Shown: positions 1 to 11,820 of the stretch, one piece after another
Position numbering within the stretch: position 1 is the first letter of the stretch
Layout of the letters: every line of letters begins with the position of its first letter
Assembly: GCA_027922465.2 (NCBI GenBank)
Contig: BQMF02000175.1
Location: forward strand, 496,001-560,000
Length of the DNA stretch: 64,000 bases
Direction: 5' to 3'
From: Turritopsis dohrnii
Taxonomy: Eukaryota; Cnidaria; Hydrozoa; Anthoathecata; Oceaniidae
The notes under the pieces: model-generated
The model's database searches: none
What the model was told of the DNA's origin: nothing
The model's input: the letters and a program-made list of their open reading frames with translations, nothing else
Made by a program: the position numbers and the translations under genes

Positions 1-125
1 AAACATCACAAATCAATAGGAAGGTTAGGAGAACTGTACCAAACATTGGAGAAATTCGAAAGTCATAATACCTATAGATACCTAAAATCACTAGGAATAT
101 TGTATGAGTTATATTCAAAAGAATA
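1..125 (+). CDS. possible C-terminal exon of an unidentified gene (partial)
   Basis: An open frame runs from the first base to a TAG at 123-125, giving 41 residues with no stop. It is amphipathic and protein-like, ending in YLKSLGILYELYSKE, with a regular heptad-like spacing of Leu, Tyr and Phe. The upstream part lies outside the window, so neither a start nor a splice acceptor can be seen. I do not recognise the family. A 41-codon run in AT-rich DNA can occur by chance, so this is only a candidate last exon. No convincing AATAAA follows closely. Confidence 0.35.
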
Positions 126-2921
126 GTGATCTATTTGCTGTTTAAAATATTTTGAAAATATTTATACTGAATGATTTGACCAGTAATTCTTGCGTGAGGC
201 TATTTTTGGCTTTTCGTTTGAAAGTTTTTTGCTCACATGAAGTCAATTACATGAACCTAAAATAATAATCATGACATCAGTGGAACACTGCTTAACCATT
301 ATAAATGTTTTTACGTCAAATTTAAAATGGCCAAGTACCTAAGGTACAAAATTTTTCCCTTCCCCATTACGAAGATTACGAAGTGCGTCAAAAAGGATTA
401 CAAAGTGTGATAGGTTGGTGGATTATGAAGTGCGGTAAGGGTGGGTTACAAATGGCAATGGGTCTTAGATTACAAATTGCAACCAAATGGATGACAAAGT
501 GCCACATGGATTACAAAGTGCGACAGAACAATTATATAACATTTTTATAATATTTTTTCAATTTTTTCAATTATTTAACTTTTCATTTCATTCAAGGCTA
601 CAATGATGAGGCCATAGGTATTCAGGAATAGTAAGCTTTTAAAACGTTTTCCTAATACTGTATATGTAGCAGAATATTTAAGGAAATTTTGGTGGAAAAA
701 AGCAAAAAATACAGCATTTGGTGGCAAAATATGGTAAAAAAAAGAGGCAAAAAATAGCTAAAATAAGAGTGTGACCCCTGCAAAAGGTATATAATCATCA
801 TAGTGAAAACAAATCAAGACTTTTCACTCTCATGATGATGATCTTCTTTTCTCTTGCTTGTGAGATCGTGAATATACAGCATAGCAAAATGTTAAAGTTT
901 CTCATTATTTTTTATCTTATTAAATTATGCTCAAAGCAATTCTTGCAATAAGACATTGTATGTAGCAGTTTTGATTGGTGATTATTTTGAATCTGAACCA
1001 GAAAAACAGCAACAAAAAACAATGGATAATATAATGAATGGAATATTATTTGATTAAAAGAAGGAAAGATTACAGAATCATAAAACAAGCTATGAATTCA
1101 AATTCTTATTTTTTACAATCTTTTACCATACTGAAATTTTGAGTTTTCAAAATTACTAACACTCCATTACTTAATAAAAACGAAACTGGTGTTGACAAAT
1201 AATTTTAATTTATGTATAATAAGCAAGTAATCGTAGGAAGAAACTTTCACGAGGTGAAAAAATTGCGAAATTTTGGCCCATTTGACTATATATTTGAGAG
1301 AATTAAGTTTCACGAATAAGGCAGTTCAAAAAATACTTTTCCATGATTCAAAAAGAAGACAAGTCAAATTATAAGCAAATTAGTCAAAATACAAACAAGA
1401 TAGTTTTTAAAAGGTTTGCCTATATTCCAAACAATACTCAGAGGAATACCCTTAATTAAAGCATGCTATATTTTTGTAGTGTGACAATTTGTTTTGAAAA
1501 TTTTGGTGAAAAAAGTATCAATTTTCGTGGGAATTAACTTTCGCGAATGAAGACATTCAGCATTTTTCACGGGATTTAAAGTTTCTTCCGCGAAAGTACA
1601 TCACACATTTTCTGTTTTGGCACTCTATAAAACAACATTCTTGTACAAACAACACCATTTCAAGTCACCCCCATATGATAAATTTCAGTAGGTGTACTTG
1701 AGATGGTATGCATCAATTAGTTTGAAACTTCGTTGTCTGAAAGAAAAAAGATGAAAAGCACTTTTTTCGAAATTTCGTAGTAATTACTTTCTTAGATTAA
1801 AAGTTATGAGCAGATCTTTTCAAAAGACAGCAAATTTTACAGTCAGTAACTATTAATGATTGAAATTGGTCAAAATGATACCTATGAATGTGATGTAATA
1901 TGATTGTTACAACTGTAACTGTAACTGCAAAATTTATAATCAGATACATAAGTTGTTTTTAGTATTATACATTATAGTGACAAGGCTTTGACCTACTCAA
2001 TCTATACACAAGTAATAGTAACATCTCTAATATTTACCCTTGGACTACTACTCCTCATTCATTCGAAATGGCAATAAGCCTGCACTTTACAGTCTGTAAA
2101 AGTCCCTTTCAACACTGCATAGGTTACAAAAAAGAATGCTCTGTTAAAAACTCTCAAAAGATTCATCATTATAAGTATGCTTGGTGCTTAACCACTTAGT
2201 CGTGAAAAAATAACTCCTAATTACTCAATTAATCATATTAAATATTATTTAATATTAAATGCACTCATTAAATACAAAGTAATAAAACTGCAATCACATA
2301 TAATTTGAAATACTTCAACCTGAAATGAATTTATGAATTTGTGGTTGGTAATGTCTTCTCCTTCAGAGCTGTCACATAGTAAATATAAGATTAACATCGA
2401 AGTGGTTCTTACTTTAACTTTTTAAAAACTTTTTATATATATTATATTTGTTATTTGTCATGTGTGCATAAAATTTAAAATGTAGGGATTTTTATTTTAC
2501 TATATAATTTTTTTTGAAGAAGTTTCTCATTGTTCTTTTGGCTCTGTTTTCTTTTGTTTTCTTTTTAATAAAAAATTTTTGCCATAAAATTGTATCCATG
2601 GTTACATGATGAATGAATATTTCTTAAAATGGTTTTAAGCCTATTTACACTTTTTAAAAAGTTAAAAAGTAGTTGACATCACCTAGACCTAGGTGAGTGG
2701 TGAGTGGCTAAATGTCAGTCCTTTTCACGGGGACTTACTTTCGCAACTTTCTCACTGTGAAACTTTCTCCCTGTAAAGTAGCTTCCACATGTTTTTTTCA
2801 CCTTTATTACCTTATTACTACTTATTAAATATTACTTAGAGTGAAAAAAAGGTTATATGCTTCAATGTGCAGTACTTGCAAACTGTCTTTAATTTGATTT
2901 GAGCTCTTGTAATATTTTCAG
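126..2921. other. noncoding stretch with low-order repeats
   Basis: No long or protein-like open frame on either strand. It contains a degenerate tandem repeat (368-533). Around 1225-1585 and 2720-2795, AACTTTC and TTCACG words recur in both orientations, suggesting remnants of a MITE with repetitive subterminal sequence. The last base before 2922 is the end of a TTTTCAG acceptor-like string, so the 3' part is probably an intron or promoter of the methyltransferase-like gene. Confidence 0.4.
368..533. repeat. degenerate ~30-bp tandem repeat
   Basis: The word GATTACAAAGTGCGACA and variants (GATTACGAAGTGCG, GGATTATGAAGTGCG, GGATTACAAAGTGCG) recur about every 25-35 bp. Copies are diverged and some are truncated. 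No flanking inverted repeat was found. Confidence 0.5.
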
Positions 2922-2941
2922 GATCTTGTCTGAATGATGTT

Positions 2942-4006
2942 ATGGTGTACTTAGACGATGCTATGACAATCAGAATGAGTAAAATTCGATTGAAAAAGTT
3001 GCTTATTGGAGGCATTTTATTTGTTATTGTCATATTTTACTTGTTCTCGTCGCATTTCAACAACAGTAAGCTACAGTTTCACAGCAGCTTCAATGTGTTC
3101 ACCAATAAAATCACTAATTGGCTACAAGGCCAAGTCCTAGGTATTTCATATGAAGAACGATTTTGTAAACATATTACCAAGTGGAACAGCAGTAGTGAAT
3201 ATCCACCTGTAAAAGTCGTTGCAAAACAACTGAACATTGCAGATGGTGATAGTGTTTTTATTAATGGTTTACATTGCGGAGAATGGTTAGTGGCACTGAA
3301 AGGAACATTCCCTAATATCAACTTGTACGGTGTGGACAAAGATCCAGATTCCATTGCGTATGTTAGTACTTTGGTCAATGGCACATACAAAGTAGCCCAA
3401 CCATTTGATATAGTTAGTGCAGATTTCAAAGACACAATGAAGTTTGACCATGCGATAATTGATGGTATTTTATCTATCTATTCCAAGACCTTGCAATGTA
3501 AGGCAGTTAGGCAGATGATACCTATGTTAAAGGCTGGTGGATCGATGTACATCGGTAAAAACTTCGAACAATGTGATCAGAACAGAGAAGTGGAGTTTCA
3601 ATTGCAAAGTTATCTTCACATCAAGGTGCTGCCCTTGTGTTTTTGGAGCAACAAGTGTTTGCATGGTCGTCAAGATATTGTAGAAATATTGTATTCCCAA
3701 GAAAACATTATGCTAAGTGAAAAGGTGCAGGCTAGTGAATATAGTGCGTTGGATGAAAAGAAAAAGGAATTACTCGTAGACTTTTCAAGTTGTGCCACTT
3801 CGATATTTATTCATAAACACATCGTGATCAGTAACAATGATAACAATAGACTTCTTCCAGAATCCAAGTATGTAGGTGGAAAGCACAACCATCAGTGCAC
3901 ACATTCAGAAACAGTCAACTCCACCAAGAATGGAAAGTTGATGGATGGTGAAGGGATTAAAAAAGCTGTATCTGATATGAAAATGCGAGGGCTGGACATG
4001 CATTGA
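2942..4006 (+). CDS. type II membrane protein with SAM-methyltransferase-like domain
   Basis: Single open frame of 354 residues. A basic N-terminus is followed by one hydrophobic segment (about residues 23-39, LLIGGILFVIVIFYLF), typical of a type II signal anchor, so the rest should lie in the ER/Golgi lumen or outside. Residues about 95-235 look like a Rossmann methyltransferase fold: strand VFINGLHCGEWLV (motif I, glycines degenerate), acidic strand end LYGVDKDPDS, then FDHAIIDGILS and a LKAGGSMYIGKNF post-III-like strand. The degenerate motif I makes catalytic activity uncertain. The C-terminal ~60 residues look disordered. In-frame Met codons at 2942, 2963 and 2975 are all possible; 2975 places MSKIRLKK directly before the anchor. 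A TTTTCAG at 2915-2921 suggests a 5'UTR or short coding exon upstream. Exact family not recognised. Confidence 0.75.
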   Translation: MVYLDDAMTIRMSKIRLKKLLIGGILFVIVIFYLFSSHFNNSKLQFHSSFNVFTNKITNWLQGQVLGISYEERFCKHITKWNSSSEYPPVKVVAKQLNIADGDSVFINGLHCGEWLVALKGTFPNINLYGVDKDPDSIAYVSTLVNGTYKVAQPFDIVSADFKDTMKFDHAIIDGILSIYSKTLQCKAVRQMIPMLKAGGSMYIGKNFEQCDQNREVEFQLQSYLHIKVLPLCFWSNKCLHGRQDIVEILYSQENIMLSEKVQASEYSALDEKKKELLVDFSSCATSIFIHKHIVISNNDNNRLLPESKYVGGKHNHQCTHSETVNSTKNGKLMDGEGIKKAVSDMKMRGLDMH

Positions 4007-4015
4007 GAAACATTA

Positions 4016-4135
4016 CCCAGTGGGAAAATTTGTAGAAAAATCACTGTGATGGAGTACATTTTTATAGAAATTATACTCTACTTCAATAAAAATGCCCTTC
4101 ATCGCAGTGATATTTTGACGATTTTGCTGGCTGGG
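4016..4135. mobile_element. 120-bp foldback MITE, copy 1
   Basis: Starts CCCAGTGGGAAAATTTG and ends with its approximate reverse complement ATTTTGCTGGCTGGG. Nearly the whole element pairs with itself. Flanking TA on both sides is consistent with a 2-bp target duplication. Relatives lie at 12709-12816 and 38533-38654. It begins 10 bp after the stop codon of the preceding gene, so it should sit in that 3'UTR. Confidence 0.7.
4085..4090 (+). promoter_or_regulatory. polyadenylation signal AATAAA inside a MITE
   Basis: Canonical AATAAA 79 bp after the stop codon of the methyltransferase-like gene, and the first one after it. It lies in the 3' half of the MITE, where the sequence CAATAAAAATGC is shared with the copy at 12.7 kb. 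Confidence 0.5.
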
Positions 4136-4452
4136 TATTTTGTTCTCTTAGTTATTGAATTGGGACATTGTTTTTGTTATCACAAGCACCTCCTGTTTTG
4201 TTTTTCAAAGCCTTGATACAAAATATCAATTTGTTATTCACTGTTTCTAATATGTTTTTTTCGCTTTCAAATATCATTGTAAACCTTTTTATAAATAACT
4301 TAAGTGTAGCCTCATTCTTGACAAACTTCAATTCTGACAATGAAATATTTTCTCTGAAATAACATCCAATTTGTTGGCAGACAGTATGAACGTTCTGATT
4401 TGACCAGGCAATTTTTTATTATTGAAAAGATTCATGATTTCATTAGATAGCA

Positions 4453-6173
4453 TCTATATATTAATAGCCGATTCTCTGTCTGTCTGTTTGTTTGTTTGTT
4501 TGTTTGTTTGTTTGTTTGTTTGTTTGTTTGTAAGTCACGCAAAATGGTAGATTGAGTTGTGAGCGAAATTATTTCTTTTTTTGTGTGCGACGTGAGTTCG
4601 AAGCAAATACATTGCAACCCCAATCAAACGTGACCTTTTTTGGCTGGTGAACTAATAGGAATAACGTTTTGTTTTTATCATTATTGTTAGTTTTATATTC
4701 CACGTTGACTTGGCTTTGAAAACAATACATCAACTAAATACAAAGAAACTAACTGATTAAACATTTTGGACAAAAAGCAGCAGTGGCAGAACGTGGCAGC
4801 ATATGTTCGGTTTGCCACTAACTCTTGCCTGACTGTCTGAGACGGGTGAACTTTTTTTTTGAGCAATCAGAATGTTTAAAAACCGATAGGTAAAAAAAGA
4901 GTATCATATCAAAACAAAATGTTTTTTTTTTTTTGCTTTTCTTTTGATAAATTAATTTCTTCTTTTAATTGTTAAGCGTTCTAATCGAACGTTTTTTTAT
5001 TCTATTTATTCATTTAGCACGTGCCTTTTTTCTCTCCTCCGTGTGAACTTTTTAAGAAGAGAAACCATTTTCCCCCTGTTTGATAGCACCCATGTTAGAG
5101 CGTGTAACTTTTTTAAAACAAAAGCTAATAAAAAAAATGAAGTTTTCTCTCTCTACGTTTTGAGTGTATTGTTACACTGATAAAAGATTGGTTGTGACTT
5201 CGAATCCTGGTTGAGCACAAGTTGTACGAGCCGTTTATAAGGAAATTTGACGTTTATTGATACAGTGATACAGAGCAGGTGGATATGGGCGGCGAGCGAC
5301 GCCGCCTTGGCGGCTAGTCTATATATTAATAGCCGATTCTCTGTCTGTCTGTTTGTTTGTTTGTTTGTAAGTCACGCAAAATGGTAGATTGAGTTGTGAG
5401 CGAAATTATTTCTTTTTTTGTGAGCGACGTGAGTTCGAAGCAAATACATTGCAACCCCAATCGAAGGTGACTTTTTTTGGCTGGTGAACTAATAGGAATA
5501 ACGTTTTGTTTTTATCATTATTGTTAGTTTTATATTCCACGTTGACTTGGCTTTGAAAACAGTACATCAACTAAATACAAAGAAACTAACTGATTAAACA
5601 TTTTGGACAAAAAGCAGCAGTGGCAGAACGTGGCAGCATATGTTCGGTTTGCCACTAACTTTTGCCTGACTACTGTATGAGACGGGTGAACTTTTTTTTT
5701 GAGCAATCAAAATGTTTAAAAAACGATAGGTAAAAAGAGAGTATCATATAAAAACAAAATGTTTTTTTTTTTTTGCTTTTCTTTTAATAAATTAATTTCT
5801 TCTTTTAATTGTTAAGCGTTCTGATCGAACGTTTTTTATTCTATTTATTCATTTTGCACGTGCTTTTTTTCTCTCCTCCCGTGTGATCTTTTTAAGAAGA
5901 GAAACCATTTTCCCCCTGTTTGATAGCACCCATGTTAGAGCGCGTAACTTTTTTAAAACAAAAGCTAATAAAAAGTTGAAGTTTTCTCTCTCTACGTTTT
6001 GAGTGTATTGTTACACTAATAAAACATTGGTTTTGCCAGAGGTTGTGACTTCGAATCTGCTTCTGGTTGAGCACAAGTTGTACGAGCCGTTTATAAGGAA
6101 ATTTTACGTTTATTGATACAGTGACACAGAGCAGGTGCACATGGGCGGTGAGCGACGCCGCCTTGGCGGCTAG
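4453..6173 (+). mobile_element. Helitron units 1-2 (long subfamily)
   Basis: Two units of 865 and 856 bp, nearly identical along their length. Just inside the 5' end is a variable (TTTG)n tract, long in unit 1 (about 4482-4530) and short in unit 2. Both end with the intact hairpin and CTAG (5314-5317 and 6170-6173). The interior differs from units 3-6, sharing mainly the ends and a motif around AATAGGAATAACG, so the array mixes two subfamilies. Confidence 0.8.
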
Positions 6174-8455
6174 TCTATATATTAATAGCCGGTTCTCTGT
6201 TTGTTTGTTTGTTTGTAAGTCACGCAAAATGGTAGATGTGAACTGCGAAAGAAATCGGGGAGTCAGCAATGTAAGATCACACATAAATTATTTCTCTTCT
6301 TGTGCGCGACGTCAGTGTGAAACCATTGCATTGGGACCCTAATCGAATGTGACGTTTAGGGAAAATTATCTCGATAACCAATAGGGATAACTGACGTTTT
6401 TTGGGGTCCGCGATACAGGCGATGGGGTGACGAAAAATTTGGGTCTAATTTTTTTGGGGGACGGGTCTGTGACGTCATCGAAATCTTTGAACGATGATAT
6501 CTCTGTAACGGTTGATCGTAGCGGAACGATCCCATACATTTTTTTGATCAGTTTTTCGAGCTCTACAACATGGGAACACTTTCGGTTGCCAATTCCTTAA
6601 TTTTATTTTTCGTGAAGTCCACGCAGGCTGAACATGGGCGGCGAGCGACGCCGCCTTGGCGGCTATCTATATATTAATAGCCGATTCTCTGTTTGTGCGT
6701 TTGTTTGTTTGTTTGTAAGTCACGCAAAATGGTAGATGTGAACTGCGAAAGATAGTCAGTAATGTAAGATCACACATAAATTATTTCTCTTCTTGTGCGC
6801 GACGTCAGTGTGAAACCATTGCATTGAGACCCTAATCGAATGCGACGTTTAGGGAAAATTATCTCGATAACCAATAGGGATAACTGACGTTTTTGGGGTC
6901 CGCGATACAGGCGATGAGGTGACGAAAAATTTGGGTCTAATTTTTTTGGCGGACGGGTCTGTGACGTCATCGAAATCTTTGAACGATGATATCTCTGTAA
7001 CGGTTGATCGTAGCGGAACGATCCCATACATTTGTTTGATCAGTTTTTCGAGCTCTACAACATGGGCACACTTATCATTGCAAATTCCTTAATTTTATTT
7101 TCGGTGAACTCAAATTTAGGCCAAATTTTTTTGGGGGACGGGTCTGTGACGTCATCAAAATGTTTGAACGAAGATATCTCTCTAACGGTTGACCATAGGA
7201 AAAGGATCCCATACATTTTTTTGATCAGTTTTTCGAGCTCTGCAACATGGGCACACTTATTATTGGTAAATCCTTAATTTTATTTTTCGTGAACCCAACG
7301 CATACTGAAGGTGGACATGGGCGGCGAGCGGCTAGTCTATATATTAATAGCCGATTCTCCGTTTGTTTGTTTGTTTGTCTGTAAGTCACGCAAAATGGTA
7401 GATTAAGTTGTTAGAGTAATTATTTTATTTTATTTTGTGCGACGTCAGTGTGAAACCATTGTATTGAGACCCTAATCGAATGCGACGTTTAGGGAAAATT
7501 ATCTTCGTAACCAATAGGGATAACTGACGTTTTTGGGGTCCGCGATACAGGCGATAGAGTGACGAAAAATTTGGGTCTAATTTTTTTGGGGGACGGGTCT
7601 ATGACGTCATCAAAATTTTGATCGACGATATCTCCGAAACGGTTGATCGTAGGAAAACGACCCCATACATTTGTTTGATCAGTTTTTCGAGCTCTACAAC
7701 ATGGGCACACTTATCATTGCAAATTCCTTAATTTTATTTTCGGTGAACTCAAATTTAGGCCAAATTTTTTTGGGGGACGGGTCTGTGACGTCATCAAAAT
7801 GTTTGAACGAAGATATCTCTCTAACGGTTGACCATAGGAAAAGGATCCCATACATTTTTTTGATCAGTTTTTCGAGCTCTGCAACATGGGCACACTTATT
7901 ATTGGTAAATCCTTAATTTTATTTTTCGTGAACCCAACGCATACTGAAGGTGGACATGGGCGGCGAGCGGCTAGTCTATATATTAATAGCCGATTCTCCG
8001 TTTGTTTGTTTGTTTGTCTGTAAGTCACGCAAAATGGTAGATTAAGTTGTTAGAGTAATTATTTTATTTTATTTTGTGCGACGTCAGTGTGAAACCATTG
8101 TATTGAGACCCTAATCGAATGCGACGTTTAGGGAAAATTATCTTCGTAACCAATAGGGATAACTGACGTTTTTTGGGGTCTGCGATACAGGCGATAGGGT
8201 GACGAAAAATTTGGGTCAAATTTTTTTGGGGGACGGGTCTATGACGTCATCAATATATTTGATCAACGATTTGATCTCCGTGACGGTTGGTCGTAGCAAA
8301 ACGATCCCATACATTTTTTTGATCGGTTTTTCGAGCTCTACAACATGGGCACACTTATCATTGCCAATTTTTTAATTTTATTTTTCGTGAAATCTGAAGA
8401 TGACACAACGCATACTGAACATGGGCGGCGCGAGCGACGCCGCCTTGGCGGCTAG
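6174..8455 (+). mobile_element. Helitron units 3-6 (short subfamily)
   Basis: Units of 492, 670, 639 and 481 bp share an interior containing GACGGGTCTGTGACGTCATC and GATATCTCTGTAACGG. Units 4 and 5 contain this module twice. Unit 3 ends CTA, lacking the final G. Units 4 and 5 have lost half of the terminal hairpin, leaving GGGCGGCGAGCGGCTAG. The stretch at 7032-7277 recurs without change at 7671-7916, an offset of 639 bp equal to one unit, so one unit was duplicated very recently, probably by unequal exchange. Confidence 0.8.
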
Positions 8456-10569
8456 TTCTAATTCTAATTCCGCAAAGAAATCGAATGAGTTTAAGCGTTT
8501 TTGATTGGTTCATCACTACTCGATTACTCTACGAATAAAACCCAAGAAAATGTAATGTTACACGGATCAGACTAATGTTTATGACCTCCTAACCTTGCTT
8601 AAAGTGTATTGGATTCGCTCCATCGAGGTACGCCATGACTGGGTCTCCACCATATGAGTAACAGCGGCTGGCACGCGAAGGAACATTAAGTGCATTAAGA
8701 ACAATCTCGTATGTAAAGAGCTGCAAACACGCTTTTTTTATAATAGTGCAGGCCCCTGTGTCTTTCGTGTGCAGAGGCTTGTTAGAAGCAAACTTTTGAT
8801 TGAATCTCACTCTTAGAAGGCAAAAGATGAAAAAAATCATAGGTGCCAAAAAAAAATTACCACCGAGGGTCACGTGAGATGACATCATCGTTGTTACGGT
8901 AAGGAAAAACTTAAATTTTTTTGGAAACTAAGAACAGTTCAGGATGTGCTTCCGTAGATAGTTTAGAAGTTGAATATTTTCAGTTCACTTATGATTGTTT
9001 CTTTTCTCACCTACAATGCGAAAATATATTAATGATGACGCGACGTACGACCTGCTTTAAAACTTTAAACTAGCATGTAGCTTTAGCTAAAAAATGCCCC
9101 CGCGCTCAAGCATTCCAATGTGTACACACAGCAAGCTATACATTGCAAGCTATACAACGGAAACAAAAACAAATTTTTGTCCGAAAACTCAAAAAAATTC
9201 AGATGAATGTTTTTGCAAGTCTTTACACAGAAACAAATATATACATTTAAACTTTTGTTAACATTGTATAAACTAAACACAATAAAAACAAGAAGAATCG
9301 CGAGCATGATCATTTCGAAATGGGAGATCAGATTTGAAAACTCCTTGACGGATGGTCTTCACGGTTTTTCACTTACGTTGTAATTGAGTTAAACTTTCTT
9401 TAGGATAACTTTTTTTTTATTGATGCTAATATACCTTTCAAAAAGTGTAATAAAGGCTTAACAAGTAATATCAGAAAGTATTTGCTACAAACAAAAGAAA
9501 TGTGTGAACTGAAACCATGGATACGTATTTTATAATCAAAACAAGATTTGTTAAAGAAATTCTGTAAGAGCCAAAAGAAAAAAAACAAACTTTTTTAAAA
9601 AAAATCAAAGCAAAAAATCCATTAGAAATCTGCGTTTTAAACTTTGATAAACAAAAAGTAGCCAATGTTTATAAAAAAAAACAACAAGAAAATGTAAAAA
9701 GCTTTTACTGATCATGATCACACACTAGTATGATTAGGTTTGGCGCGAGGTGGACAGTTAAAATAGAAAAACACGAAGAAAGACAATTTGTAATATAGCT
9801 TTCTTGCATACACAGAAATCCAATTAAAATCTTTGCCAAAAATTAGTGCGTTGAACAAAGTTTATTGAATGAAATATTTAGAGCTAAAACATATATATAC
9901 AAAAATAAAATGTATGGTTGGCAAAATTTCAGATTTCAAGCTGTGCTTCAAAATCCTTGTCGTTCACTTCACTAAAACAACACAAAAGTAACACGAAAAA
10001 TATCTAAGCAATTTTAGCATACGATCTTCCTAAATAACATAGTATAATACAATAATAAATTAGGAAAGAGATACGAAAAAACATTCTGTCTCTCCCACTT
10101 ACAGTACCATGCTTTGAAACGGAAAAAAAGCAAAGTCAGCTAATAATTGCATTCCACCGTGTAACGTCAACACGAAAGTTGGAGGATGAAGATGATGATG
10201 ATGATGATATGATGAACAAAATCGGAAACTGACATTCGCCTATCTCGTGAAACTACTATGCCTCCTCGCTCGCTTACGCTCGCTGCGGGGGCAATAAGAA
10301 GAAAATAAGGCTGAAATGTTAAACTGTATTCTTAAAGCGAAAAGCAAAATCAGATCAATTCAGTCTGAAAAAGGATTAAAAAATAAGAACAGCCCAGCCT
10401 CAGGTCAGATTTTACTGGTTCTTCTGTAAAGTTATTCATTATGTAACGGCCGATTTATGGCAGTTATCCTGAGGGCTGCCAAAGAAATGAAAACATTAGA
10501 TTATTTGCTAATAAATAACATCGCATTGAAGTTGCTTTTCTCGGTTAAGAGGTCTGATAAACTGGTACC
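8456..10569. other. noncoding stretch
   Basis: No supportable gene. A GAT microsatellite lies near 10183-10215. Frames of 60-99 residues here are A/T-driven and show no domain. The stretch 10258-10290 has a short GC-rich run (CTCGCTCGCTTACGCTCGCTG). Confidence 0.4.
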
Positions 10570-11351
10570 TAAGGGAAGAAATTGTTTGCGGAAGAAATTT
10601 GGACGGAACCTTTTTTTTTTGCGGAATTTATTTTTGCGGATTTCGATCAAATTTCGATCAAATCCGCAAAAATGAATAAATATTGGTCATCCGCAAAAAT
10701 AAATTCCGCAAAATCTTCAAAACTTCTCATCCGCAAAAAAGATTTACTCCGCAAAATTTTTGAAATTTTTCACCCGTAAAGAATTTATTTTTCACTTTGC
10801 ATACAACTGAAAGTCTCATCTTTACAGAACGTTTGGAAAATGATAAAGGAAAAAAGTCGAGGTTATTGGACATCTAAGGACTTATTTATTACTCTTCGTC
10901 AATAACAATAGAAGCAGTATCTGCACTAGAAACAGGTTTCGCGCTTCGTACTGTTGCTTTTACTTTGAGAAACGATCTGATGTCGGCGGAGGTATCAGTT
11001 TTTATTGTTATTTGCACTTTTCCTTTATGAGAAGTAGACCTTGACATTGACCTCCCCTGAACAAAGATAAGACCCAGCCATCTGTTTGTTACAGTTTAGT
11101 ATTATTTTTTGATATTATAGCTGGTGAAAAATAGATGTTATCTATTTCCAACTATAAAGTTTGTATATACACCCAGGCACTGAATTAGGTGTTTCCCTAC
11201 TTTCGATTTTATTAAATTTCTTGCATCCGCAAAAATTAATTCCGCAAAATCTCTTTTGAAGTCGTCATCCGCAAAATATGGCATTTTTGGGTCATTTATC
11301 CGCAAAAATATATTCCGCAAAAATTTCTACCGCAAACAATTTCTTCCCTTA
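10570..11351. mobile_element. TIR element with many TCCGCAAAA subterminal repeats
   Basis: The left end reads TAAGGGAAGAAATTGTTTGC and the right end is its reverse complement, finishing TTCTTCCCTTA. Inside each end, TCCGCAAAA or its complement TTTTGCGGA recurs at short intervals (about eight copies left, seven right), often paired as ATCCGCAAAAAT then ATTCCGCAAAA. The middle is unique, with no transposase. The right boundary abuts TTAA and the left CTAA, so a TTAA or TWA target is possible but unresolved. Confidence 0.7.
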
Positions 11352-11820
11352 AGGTATTGGGTTTGCTTAAGGGCTATACAGTATTCGTTGCTTACTTTTC
11401 GATTGTTCAAAGCTGTTTAAAATCAGGTTTTAATTCGGCAAATTTACCAGTTGAGTGATGCAATGGGCATGTATGCGAAATCAAAAACAATCAAAATTCG
11501 ACATTCAAAGTAGTTTGATAATACAAACTTTCCTTTTTCGCTCAAAATTGATATAGCCAATCAGTTTAAAGAATTTACAGAAATAGCTGACTTCAGCAGT
11601 TTTGTTTTTGTCTTTTCAACCTTGATTGACTCCAAAAGATGCATGTGCACAAATTAGATTTTATTTGTCTTTTATTTCGTAAACAATCGTTTGGATGTAA
11701 CTCAACACCGAGCACCATTTAATGAAAGGTTGAACCGAGAGAGAAGACTGAAGCAAAAGAATCACTATTATATATTTTGCATACTATACTTTGAATCTGT
11801 TTGCAGATTTACAGCTCGCA

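Larger units (their letters stand above)
4453..8455 (+). mobile_element. head-to-tail tandem array of six non-autonomous Helitrons
   Basis: Each unit begins TCTATATATTAATAGCCG and most end with a GC-rich hairpin (GGCGGCGAGCGACGCCGCC) a few bases before a terminal CTAG. These are the hallmarks of Helitron ends: 5'-TC, 3' hairpin plus CTRR. The array starts directly after an A (4452) and is followed by a T (8456), matching Helitron insertion between A and T without target duplication. Junctions are CTAG joined directly to TC with nothing between. Unit boundaries: 4453-5317, 5318-6173, 6174-6665, 6666-7335, 7336-7974, 7975-8455. No Rep/helicase frame is present, so the units are non-autonomous. 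Short open frames inside are repeats, not genes. Confidence 0.85.

Noticed and set aside
7032..7916. Two identical 81-codon frames as a conserved small protein
   Set aside because: They lie inside duplicated Helitron units; identity reflects the DNA duplication.
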